Shown here: piece by piece, positions 1-6,148 of the stretch
How the letters are laid out: each line of letters opens with the position of its first letter
How positions within the stretch are numbered: the first letter of the stretch is position 1
Assembly: GCA_027488265.1 (NCBI GenBank)
Contig: JAIYCA010000070.1
Coordinates: forward strand, 1-12,585
Source: Planctomycetaceae bacterium
GTDB lineage: Bacteria; Planctomycetota; Phycisphaerae; Phycisphaerales; SM1A02
Direction of reading: 5' to 3'
Length of the DNA: 12,585 nucleotides
Program-made: the position numbers and the translations under genes
The notes under the pieces: generated by a model
What the model was told of the DNA's origin: nothing
Seen by the model: only the letters and a program-made list of their open reading frames with translations
The model's database searches: none

Positions 1-2
1 AA

Positions 3-944
3 GTCATCGACGCGGCGGAACCTCGTGGAGTTGCAAGTGTGTTTCTTCAAGGCGAACGCAACGCGGCGAAGCAAGTGTTGAATGGGCTTGTGCGCATCGA
101 CCCAGAGATGTTCCTCGCAGGAATTCTCGGGGCGATTTTCACGGTGCCTGCCGCCGCGATTCGAGCGAGCCCGTTGATTTTCCCGCTTGGGCTCTTCGTA
201 CTTCTTGCGGGGTTGTCGTTCATCGCAGGCGCGCTCTGTCGTATGGCCGCCGTGCATGCCGGACGTGGAGGCCGAGTCGGCGCGCGCGAAGCCGCGTGGT
301 TCGCCCGCGATCGCGCGCTCAATTTGCTCGCGCTTCCTTTGTTGCCGACACTTGTCCTCGTAGGACTCGCGCTTGTTGTGCTCGTGTTCGCGCTTCTCCT
401 TCAAGTTCCAGTCCTCAACCTGCTCTCCGCGATTTTGTTCATCATTCCGCTCGCGGTTTCGCTCCTGGCTGCCCTCCTGACGCTTCTCTCGATTGCGAGT
501 TTTCCACTGATGCCTGCGGCCGTCGCTGTGGAAGATTGCGACGCCGGCGATGCGATCACGCGCGCGGTTGCCCTCGTCATCGCACGCCCGCTTGTGTGGC
601 TTCTTGTCCTTGCGGTTTCTGTCAGCGTCCTGATCGTCGGTGCCCTTGTTGTCAATGGCACACTCGGCATCGCAAGCAGTGGGGTCGCCGCGTTGCTTGA
701 CGCGCTCGGAGGCGCAACCGGCCGCGCCCTCGCTTCAGGTGAAGAGAGTCAGGTCGCCGCGCTCTTCGGCGCGGATCGCCTCGTCGCAGGCGCTGCGGGC
801 TTGTGGCTTCGACTCTTCGGGTATCTCGCGGGTGCGTACCTTTTCTCGCTCGCATGCGACCTCGCCGCGCGTGGCTACCTTCTCATGCGTGCGCGGATCG
901 ACGGCGAACATCCCTCGACGATTTCGGGGTTTGGCATCCGCTGA
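3..944 (+). CDS. Polytopic membrane protein, 5'-truncated by window edge
   Basis: The reading frame is open from the first complete codon at base 3. A GTG at 39 could act as a start, but it has no clear ribosome binding site and the upstream codons read through, so the gene probably begins outside the window. Counting from the GTG, about 301 residues are visible. Hydrophobic segments lie near residues 24-42, 45-66, 94-120, 124-155 (long, perhaps two spans), 183-207 and 249-273, which implies an integral cytoplasmic-membrane protein with six or more spans. A short acidic loop (around 165-170, VEDCDAGDA) precedes an amphipathic stretch and the fifth span. The C-terminus (CDLAARGYLLMRARIDG) resembles the ends of uncharacterised planctomycete membrane proteins as I remember them. 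No catalytic motif is recognised and I assign no function. It converges on the yceH gene with a 65-bp gap holding two small hairpins. Confidence 0.8.
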   Translation, partial: VIDAAEPRGVASVFLQGERNAAKQVLNGLVRIDPEMFLAGILGAIFTVPAAAIRASPLIFPLGLFVLLAGLSFIAGALCRMAAVHAGRGGRVGAREAAWFARDRALNLLALPLLPTLVLVGLALVVLVFALLLQVPVLNLLSAILFIIPLAVSLLAALLTLLSIASFPLMPAAVAVEDCDAGDAITRAVALVIARPLVWLLVLAVSVSVLIVGALVVNGTLGIASSGVAALLDALGGATGRALASGEESQVAALFGADRLVAGAAGLWLRLFGYLAGAYLFSLACDLAARGYLLMRARIDGEHPSTISGFGIR

Positions 945-962
945 ATCACTGCATCATCGAGA

Positions 963-995
963 CGCGCTCGTGCGCGGCCTCGGTACCTGCACCGA
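963..995. other. Two adjacent hairpins between convergent genes
   Basis: Two perfect 5-bp inverted repeats sit in the 65-bp gap between the convergent membrane-protein and yceH genes. The first is CGCGC-TCGT-GCGCG (963-976) and the second TCGGT-ACCTGC-ACCGA (980-995). Neither is followed by a T-run on either strand, so they are poor intrinsic terminators. They could be 3'-end stabilising structures. The call is tentative. Confidence 0.3.
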
Positions 996-1009
996 CCTCT
1001 CATGCGCGA

Positions 1010-1675
1010 TTACGAAACACCGAGCGAAGTTCGAAGTTCGCTGATCGCACGTTCGAGGTCTGCCACGCGAGACTCGAGCGCCGCGAGGCGCTCATCTCGC
1101 TGGTCGGGTTGCGCTTCACGTGAAGAACTCACGGGCGCACTTGCTTCCGCCGAAGGCCAAACGCCGGCCGTGATGGGGTGAAGATCGGGGCAGAGCAACT
1201 GGATCCACCGCGGAGCGCGGCTGCCCGGAAGCGGGGGATACTCCTTGACGAGCGGCTCTTCGCGATTTGCCAAGCTCGCAAGCACGGACTCGACGGCTTC
1301 AAGCGAGTCGAACGGATGCATACGGCTCGCGCGCCCTCGCAACTCACCGACGGTTTGTGGCCCGCGGAGAAGTAACTCCGACAGAATCGCCAGTTCGGGG
1401 CCACGGACGTCGAGTTTCTCACCAGCAGTGTGTCGATACTTTTCGACGCGCGAGCCAGTGAAATTCACGTCGCGCGCGAAGCCCTTACTACGCAAACCAT
1501 CGACGGCACGCAACGCGCGGTCTTCATCGATTTCGACGACTGGATCGCGATTCGACTTTTGATTCACGCCCGTGACGAGCGAGTTCAGCGAAAGGGGATA
1601 TTGCCCCGGAACCGTCATCGCCTTTTCGATGAGCGTTCCGAGTGCACGGCATTCATCCGGTCGGAGGTGGTCCAT
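1010..1675 (-). CDS. yceH: YceH family protein (DUF480 / UPF0502)
   Basis: The 221-residue product matches the YceH/DUF480 family by recalled similarity to E. coli YceH. The N-terminus (ALGTLIEKAMTVPGQYPLSL, then NSLVTGVNQKSNRDP around 31-45) carries the family's EK...T.P.QYPLS.N..VT.CNQK.NR.PV pattern. A second block, ELLLRGPQTVGELRGRASRM (about 100-119), matches its LLLRG.QTPGELR.R..RM signature. The family is built from two winged-helix domains. Its biochemical role is not established. The last 30 residues (about 191-218) form a heptad-like coiled coil, also seen in E. coli YceH, which suggests oligomerisation. I chose the ATG at 1675 rather than the in-frame ATG at 1699, because family homology begins right after it and a -10-like hexamer ends exactly 6 nt before it. 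It is divergent from the 216-aa gene starting at 1698. Confidence 0.93.
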   Translation of the reverse strand: MDHLRPDECRALGTLIEKAMTVPGQYPLSLNSLVTGVNQKSNRDPVVEIDEDRALRAVDGLRSKGFARDVNFTGSRVEKYRHTAGEKLDVRGPELAILSELLLRGPQTVGELRGRASRMHPFDSLEAVESVLASLANREEPLVKEYPPLPGSRAPRWIQLLCPDLHPITAGVWPSAEASAPVSSSREAQPDQRDERLAALESRVADLERAISELRTSLGVS

Positions 1676-1681
1676 CCCGAC

Positions 1682-1691
1682 AGCGTACACT
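1682..1691. promoter_or_regulatory. Symmetric divergent -10 element, putative leaderless promoter
   Basis: AGCGTACACT is nearly palindromic. Read on +, TACACT (1686-1691) ends 6 nt before the ATG at 1698. Read on -, TACGCT (1687-1682) ends 6 nt before the ATG at 1675. With ordinary sigma70 spacing both transcripts would start at or within a base or two of their start codons, giving leaderless mRNAs. No good Shine-Dalgarno precedes either start, which agrees. The -35 boxes are weak: CTTCAA at 16-bp spacing on the minus strand, none clear on plus. Promoter function is inference. Confidence 0.45.
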
Positions 1692-1697
1692 CGACGC

Positions 1698-2348
1698 ATG
1701 GGTTTGAAGCGTCATGGTCAGAGCCGCGATGTATCGAGCGCAGACATCGCGCGCCGAGCCGTCGAACGATTGGCGGAAGGTCAAGACCTCAGCATCGAGG
1801 ATGCGGTCGATGACGCACGACGTGAGCTTCGGAGTACTGAACACGCTCGTCGGCCAACGCGCTCCGAACTCCGCGCCCATGCGCAGGCATACGAAGAGTC
1901 GCTTGGTCCTGATGTGCGTCCCCAGCGGCTCCGTGCGACATTCGGAGAGATGCTCGACCTGCTCGCGGCACTCGAGGCACTTGTGCTCCGTGAGGATCCA
2001 GATGGGATCGAACGGCCTACACCTCAGGTCTACGGCCGCGCCGCGCTCGGTGAGTTCGATCTCGATCCCGTCGTCCACATCCGCCTGACAACAACGCTCA
2101 CGTCTGCCTCGATCGCCCGCACGCTGGTGGAGTTTGGACTCGAAGAACCAGCATTCACCACCATCGAGTCCCGCGTCGGACGGCTCGACCGAATCGACAC
2201 GTCGAGCGCGCGCTCCGAGTACCGCGTATTGCGGATACCACCGAGCGTTCTGATTGATCCAGACCTCGACCTTCTTCGCGGCAAACGTATTCCTCACGCT
2301 GGTTTTGAGGAACTTTCCCGACGATTTTCGCGATTCGAGACACTTTGA
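1698..2348 (+). CDS. Uncharacterised 216-aa protein
   Basis: I do not recognise this protein. It is soluble, charged (rich in Arg, Glu, Asp) and has no signal peptide or membrane span. The N-terminal 60 residues are Arg/Glu-rich and predicted helical (SADIARRAVERLAEGQDLSIEDAVDDARRE is the pattern, about 14-43). Residues 75-100 form another likely helix ending in LEALVLRED, and the C-terminal half (120-200) looks mixed alpha/beta. No Walker, HTH, nuclease or zinc motif is evident. The frame stays open to 1572 upstream, but that stretch is antisense to yceH. The ATG at 1698 is preferred because it follows a TACACT -10-like hexamer by 6 nt and lies next to the divergent yceH start. Codon composition is like its neighbours, so there is no sign of recent transfer. 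It may be a lineage-restricted protein. Confidence 0.7.
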   Translation: MGLKRHGQSRDVSSADIARRAVERLAEGQDLSIEDAVDDARRELRSTEHARRPTRSELRAHAQAYEESLGPDVRPQRLRATFGEMLDLLAALEALVLREDPDGIERPTPQVYGRAALGEFDLDPVVHIRLTTTLTSASIARTLVEFGLEEPAFTTIESRVGRLDRIDTSSARSEYRVLRIPPSVLIDPDLDLLRGKRIPHAGFEELSRRFSRFETL

Positions 2349-2564
2349 TCCGTGATTCGGGGTAGGTCGTTGCCCCGTTCAAGGCCGTGTTGTGAAGTTG
2401 GGTGAATCTAGCACCGATGTCGCTTCGGGCCCGCGTCGCGAGCCTCAGCGTCGGTGCGCCGGTGCTGCACATCGTGTTCGACAACGTGTTCGACGAAGTG
2501 CTCGCCGAGATCGCTCAAGCAGCGTCCGTCGAGTCGTTGAGAGTTCCACGCTCCGGAGGTTTCC
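2349..2564. other. Gap upstream of chemoreceptor gene, weak hairpin
   Basis: This 216-bp gap lies between the 216-aa protein and the chemoreceptor. A CGGGG/CCCCG inverted repeat (2358-2362 / 2373-2377, 10-nt loop) follows the upstream stop but has no T-run, so it is a weak terminator candidate. The rest includes an imperfect direct repeat (CGTGTTCGAC twice, about 2470-2495) and a possible small ORF listed separately. I see no convincing -35/-10 pair for the chemoreceptor. Confidence 0.3.
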
Positions 2565-2581
2565 ATGTTCGCTTGGATTAA
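2417..2581 (+). CDS. Possible small protein of 54 aa (doubtful)
   Basis: An ORF starts at the ATG at 2417 (or in frame at the GTG at 2402, giving 59 aa). It runs through the otherwise empty gap and stops at 2579-2581, overlapping the chemoreceptor start by 17 bp in another frame. For its first 39 or so codons about 85% end in G or C, like the real genes here, and the translation is protein-like ([18 protein letters not shown]). Against it: no ribosome binding site, no recognised family, and a direct repeat (VFDNVFDEV) that could arise by chance. It could be a real small protein, a relic of a longer gene, or noise. Confidence 0.3.
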   Translation: MSLRARVASLSVGAPVLHIVFDNVFDEVLAEIAQAASVESLRVPRSGGFHVRLD

Positions 2582-4259
2582 GAATCGCTCGCTCTCAACG
2601 CGGATCATCGCGCTCACGATCTTCCTCGTGATCGCCGCAGTCGCGGTCAACTACGTCGTGTTTGTCACACGATTCCGTGAGAGCGCGGAGCACGCGATGG
2701 TGGAGAAGGCTGCGGCGTTCACCGCAGTTGCAGATGAAGCGAAGAACCATGCAAGCGAGCTCTTCCTTGCGAAATCGATCGCGACCGAAACGCTCATGGC
2801 GGAATTGCAGGAGAGCGTTGCGAAGGGTGGCGACTACACCGAGAGTCGTTTCTTCCAAACGATTCCGGTGGTCGTTGGTTGGCAAACCGCAGAAAAGGCG
2901 GCGAAGAAAGAGGGGATCGACTTCAAAATCGCAGCATTCGAAGCGCGAAACAAGAAGAACGAGCCTGAGAGTGGATCATTCCGCGCGGAACTTCTCGCGC
3001 GACTGGAAAAGCAACTCGATTCTGGCGGCGAAGGCGCTGCTTTCGCGATCAACGAGAGCACGAACACGCTGCATTACATGCGCGCCATCGCACTCGATGC
3101 GAGCTGTATGGTGTGCCACGGCGACCCGCGCGGTGAATTCGACGCAGACAAAGACGGCAAGGATCCACTGGGATTTCCGATGGAAGGTTGGAAGGTCGGC
3201 GGATCGCACGGAGCCTATGAAGTGGCCATTCCGCTCACAACCGTGGACGAGCAGGTCGCTGGTTTTGTCTCGAGCGGACTCGTTTGGACGGGCCCGATGC
3301 TCGTGGTCGGCGCGTTCGGCTTCGCATTCCTCTTGAAGCTCACGTTTGGTCGTCCGATGCAAGCGATGATCGACCGTGTTCGTGACATCGCGGAAGGCGA
3401 GGGCGACTTGACCAAACGTCTCGACGATTCCTCGCACGATGAACTCGGGACGATGGCGGGTTGGTTCAACAAATTCGTCGGCAAGCTCGAGGGAATCCTT
3501 GGTGACATCCGCAAGGGCGCGTCGGAGATCGATGCTGGCAGTTCGCAGGTTTCATCGACGAGCCAGTCGGTTGCAAGCGGCGCGAGCCAGCAAGCCGCAA
3601 GTCTCGAGGAAATCAGCGCGAGCCTTGAGGAGATGAACGCCATGACGGAGCGCAACGCGCAGAACGCCAATGCCGCGGTGAATCGCTCCGACGACGCACG
3701 CGTCCGTGCCGATCAATGCAAAGAGCAAATGGTCCGCATGAGCGAAGCGATGGGCGCAATCAAGCAATCGAGCGACTCGATCGCGAAGGTACTCAAAGTT
3801 ATCGATGAGATCGCATTCCAGACCAACCTGCTTGCACTCAACGCTGCGGTCGAAGCCGCTCGTGCAGGTGAGGCAGGAAAGGGCTTTGCAGTCGTCGCCG
3901 AAGAAGTGCGCAACCTCGCGGGTCGCTCGGCACAGGCCGCGCGTGAAACCGCGGCGATGATCGAGGAATCGACGAATCGGGCCGAGCGAGCGGTTTCGAT
4001 ATGCGGCGAGGTCGACACATCACTCCGAACCATCGTGGATGGCACGCGTGAGGTCAACGAACTCCTCGCGCAAATCGCAAACGCAAGCCGCGAGCAAGCG
4101 CAGGGCATCGGACAAATCAACACCGGTGTTGCCGAGCTCGACAAAGTCACGCAGCAGAACGCGGGAAACTCTGAGGAATTGGCTGCGGCCAGCGAGCAAA
4201 CGGCAGCGCAGGTCGCGAGCCTCAAACAGGTCGTTGGTCAATTCAAGGTTGGCACGTAA
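2565..4259 (+). CDS. Methyl-accepting chemotaxis protein with haem-c (CxxCH) DUF3365/Tll0287-like sensor domain
   Basis: This is a 564-residue transmembrane chemoreceptor. GGAGG at 2555-2559, 5 nt before the ATG, fixes the start. Domains in order: a short cytoplasmic N-terminus; TM1 (about 14-34); an extracytoplasmic domain (about 35-232) of the DUF3365/Tll0287-like type with ASCMVCHGD, a CxxCH covalent haem-c motif at 181-185; TM2 (about 234-259); a HAMP domain (about 261-314); and a cytoplasmic signalling hairpin. The hairpin tip is the canonical [20 protein letters not shown] (about 415-434), which contacts CheA/CheW. Glu/Gln-rich stretches before and after it (342-356, 535-546) are candidate CheR/CheB methylation sites. 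The last residues (FKVGT) lack an NWETF-type CheR-tethering pentapeptide. The haem suggests sensing of redox state or a gaseous ligand such as O2 or NO, which is inference. No che genes are adjacent, so it is an orphan receptor. Confidence 0.96.
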   Translation: MFAWIKNRSLSTRIIALTIFLVIAAVAVNYVVFVTRFRESAEHAMVEKAAAFTAVADEAKNHASELFLAKSIATETLMAELQESVAKGGDYTESRFFQTIPVVVGWQTAEKAAKKEGIDFKIAAFEARNKKNEPESGSFRAELLARLEKQLDSGGEGAAFAINESTNTLHYMRAIALDASCMVCHGDPRGEFDADKDGKDPLGFPMEGWKVGGSHGAYEVAIPLTTVDEQVAGFVSSGLVWTGPMLVVGAFGFAFLLKLTFGRPMQAMIDRVRDIAEGEGDLTKRLDDSSHDELGTMAGWFNKFVGKLEGILGDIRKGASEIDAGSSQVSSTSQSVASGASQQAASLEEISASLEEMNAMTERNAQNANAAVNRSDDARVRADQCKEQMVRMSEAMGAIKQSSDSIAKVLKVIDEIAFQTNLLALNAAVEAARAGEAGKGFAVVAEEVRNLAGRSAQAARETAAMIEESTNRAERAVSICGEVDTSLRTIVDGTREVNELLAQIANASREQAQGIGQINTGVAELDKVTQQNAGNSEELAAASEQTAAQVASLKQVVGQFKVGT

Positions 4260-4303
4260 GGAGAGGTCGGCAGGTAAGCCAACGCAGTCAGTGCTTTCGC
4301 TCC

Positions 4304-4345
4304 AAATGAGACAGGCGCCACACTCGTGTGGCGCCTGTCTCATTT
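4304..4345. terminator. Bidirectional intrinsic terminator (20-bp perfect stem)
   Basis: The left arm (4304-4323) and right arm (4326-4345) are perfect reverse complements over 20 bp, with only TC between them. The GC-rich core is GACAGGCGCCACAC. Each end of the stem reads AAATG/CATTT and is followed by CATTTTCATT on +, with a short U-rich exit on the minus side too. It lies between the convergent chemoreceptor (stop at 4259) and S1-repeat gene (stop at 4403), so it most likely terminates both. Confidence 0.85.
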
Positions 4346-4354
4346 TCATTCGAT

Positions 4355-4382
4355 GGAGATTCGGGGGAGATTCGGGGGAGAT
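4355..4382. repeat. 11-bp short tandem repeat (GAGATTCGGGG)
   Basis: About 2.5 copies of the 11-bp unit GAGATTCGGGG lie head to tail, without mismatch, between the bidirectional terminator and the 3' end of the S1-repeat gene. It is non-coding and short, and a likely site of length variation between strains. No function is evident. Confidence 0.7.
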
Positions 4383-4402
4383 CCCTGACGTCGTGCTGAG
4401 CG

Positions 4403-5755
4403 TCAGCTCAATCCACCCTTCAGTTCCTTGCCACTGCCCCATGCGGCGCGGAGTCGCTTGAGCGCGTTGTCTTCTTCGCGCGCGACAACCGGCGAGTCGT
4501 CGCGACCACGCTTGCGACCGAAGACCGCGGCGAACCCAGCATCTGCCTTGGTTCCTTGACGCTCGCCACCAGTTCCTGCAACGTTTTGCGCAGGCTCAGG
4601 ACGCTCTGGCGGTTCAACAAGGGCCTTGATCGAAAGGCTGATGCGCTTCTTGCCAACATCGATCGACAGGACCTTGCAGGTCACGATCTCATTCGCGCGA
4701 AGCGCCTTGTCGACGCTCGGAATGCGCTCGTGGCTGATCTCCGAAATGTGCACGAGGCCTTCAATGCCAGGAGCGATTTCGACGAACGCACCGAACGGCA
4801 TGAGCTTCGTCACGCGGCCGGCGACAGTGCCACCCGCCTCGAGTGTCTGCATTGCAGTGACGCCTGGGTCTGCCACGAGTTGCTTGAGACCGAGGCCGAT
4901 CTTCGGCGGCGTTGCCGCGAGATCCAACTTGATGACCTTGACCGTCACCACGTCGCCGACCTTCACAACGTCTGCTGGGCTCTTCACGCGTTCATGCGAG
5001 AGATCCGAGACGTGGATGAGGCCATCGACGCCGCCGATGTCCGCAAACGCGCCGTAGGCCTGGACACTTGTGATCGTGGCTTGGCGAGTCTGGCCGATTT
5101 CGAGCACCGCGAGCAGCTTTTCACGCTGTTCTGCGCGCTCGGATGCGACGACCGCCTTGCGGCTCACCACAAGGCGATTCTTATCCTTGTTGAGTTCCAC
5201 GATTTGCACGGGGAACTTCTCGCCGATGAAAACCGAGATATCTGCGACATGGCGAACGTCGACCTGACCCGCGGGCATAAAGCCCTTGTGGTGCGCGATC
5301 TCCATTTCCAAGCCGCCCTTATTCATACCAGTGCAGCGAGCTTCGACGATCTGGCCGATCTCGAGGGTTCCCCAGTCAGCCTTTTGAACCGCGCCTTCGA
5401 GGCTCAGGATCGACAAGCCCTCGAAGGGATCGAAGCGCTCGACGATAAAGCCGCGCTCGCTGCCAACCACTGGTGGTTGTTGGTCGCCAGCAGCAAGGAA
5501 CTGTGCCAACGGGCAAACACCTTGCGATCGCGGTCCGAACTCGACAAAAACGTCACCCGAGTGCACACGAATGATCGTGCCCTGACGGACTTGACGTCCG
5601 CGCTGCGAAGCACGGGGTGCAGCGCTCTGGCTTTCAAGTTCCTCAATCGACATGCCGCCAAGCGCGGCCTCGATTTCTCGTTCGAGTTCGGCATCGAAGC
5701 CGGAGGAGCGGGGGGCGGGACGGGACGAATTCGTGTTGGTGGGATCGCTGGACAT
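4403..5755 (-). CDS. S1 RNA-binding repeat protein, ribosomal protein S1-like (four S1 domains)
   Basis: The 450-residue protein has four OB-fold S1 repeats at about 55-122, 131-201, 219-291 and 306-378. Repeats 3 and 4 carry the classical nucleic-acid-binding pattern (YGAFADIGGVDGLIHVSDLS and FGAFVEIAPGIEGLVHISEIS). Repeats 1 and 2 are more divergent (KGGLEMEIAHHKGFMPAGQVD in repeat 2), as in ribosome-anchoring repeats of bS1. The N-terminus (about 20-42) is acidic and helical. The C-terminus (380-450) is disordered and rich in charge, with a basic patch (VFGRKRGRDD) and a KRLRAAWGSG segment. By architecture it is the ribosomal S1 (RpsA) type, binding mRNA for translation initiation. A paralogue or Tex-like regulator cannot be excluded without the genome. 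An upstream in-frame extension to 5980 exists, but the ATG at 5755 is preferred because homology and composition change there. No strong Shine-Dalgarno is seen, which is common for S1 genes. Confidence 0.93.
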   Translation of the reverse strand: MSSDPTNTNSSRPAPRSSGFDAELEREIEAALGGMSIEELESQSAAPRASQRGRQVRQGTIIRVHSGDVFVEFGPRSQGVCPLAQFLAAGDQQPPVVGSERGFIVERFDPFEGLSILSLEGAVQKADWGTLEIGQIVEARCTGMNKGGLEMEIAHHKGFMPAGQVDVRHVADISVFIGEKFPVQIVELNKDKNRLVVSRKAVVASERAEQREKLLAVLEIGQTRQATITSVQAYGAFADIGGVDGLIHVSDLSHERVKSPADVVKVGDVVTVKVIKLDLAATPPKIGLGLKQLVADPGVTAMQTLEAGGTVAGRVTKLMPFGAFVEIAPGIEGLVHISEISHERIPSVDKALRANEIVTCKVLSIDVGKKRISLSIKALVEPPERPEPAQNVAGTGGERQGTKADAGFAAVFGRKRGRDDSPVVAREEDNALKRLRAAWGSGKELKGGLS

Positions 5756-6148
5756 TGGTGAATTGACTCGAGCCGAGTAGCGTACCTTCTCTTGCGTGCC
5801 GTGACCAATCACAGAATTCCAAGAACTGCTTGAGATCGGGAGACGTGACGCGAGCCAATGCCATGCGCGGTTGAATGAGTGCCGCGTGGCCCAACTGGAC
5901 CACGCGGTTTGTTTCTTGTCACCTTTCTGACAACTCGGTCTCTCGCATCTATCCAGTTCGGGCAACCCACGGGCCTGCAAGCCGAATCTCGTGGGAGCAC
6001 ACCGTACTTGCTGGTACGTCCGGAAACCATGTTTCGCGCGGTGGAACGGAGAGCGTCCGAGAACAAATGAATTCGTCGCGACCTTTCGAGGCAGGGGTCG
6101 TTATCATCCGCCCTCCCCGTCACAGGGGTTAGAACTGGAGAGTCCGTC
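5756..6148. other. Divergent intergenic region with dyads and structured leader
   Basis: This 393-bp gap separates the S1-repeat gene (-) and the pilM-type operon (+). I find no credible ORF: the open frames here are unlike proteins and overlap on both strands. On the minus strand TTGGTC-18-TACGCT lies about 28 nt before the S1 start, a weak promoter candidate. On the plus strand there is a perfect dyad TTGTCA-CCTTTC-TGACAA (5916-5933) whose right arm overlaps CTGACA, a -35-like box with a 17-bp spacer to TATCCA. Several hairpins follow: CCCACG...CGTGGG (5966-5995) with an inner GGC/GCC pair, CGTAC/GTACG (6003-6018) and CCCC/GGGG (6115-6128). They could form a structured 5' leader for the operon. 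GGAGAG (6137-6142) is the pilM ribosome binding site. Confidence 0.5.
5916..5955 (+). promoter_or_regulatory. Candidate promoter with overlapping operator-like dyad for the pilM-type operon
   Basis: CTGACA (5927-5932) and TATCCA are separated by 17 bp. The -35 box matches 5 of 6 consensus bases, the -10 only 3 of 6. The perfect 6-bp dyad TTGTCA/TGACAA (5916-5933) covers the -35 box, as a repressor or activator operator might. The predicted start would leave a leader of roughly 185 nt. This is a weak inference from sequence alone. Confidence 0.3.

Noticed and set aside
1572..1697. Upstream in-frame extension of the 216-aa protein
   Set aside because: It is antisense to the conserved N-terminus of yceH, and the ATG at 1698 has promoter-like spacing.
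4556..5761. 401-codon open frame on the plus strand antisense to the S1-repeat gene
   Set aside because: It mirrors the S1 gene's codon pattern in GC-rich DNA. The translation is rich in Asp, Arg and Leu with no domain, while the minus strand encodes four clear S1 repeats.
5756..5980. In-frame N-terminal extension of the S1-repeat protein
   Set aside because: The extra 75 residues (Trp/Ser/Cys-rich) do not look like S1 proteins, and the ATG at 5755 starts a typical acidic N-terminus.
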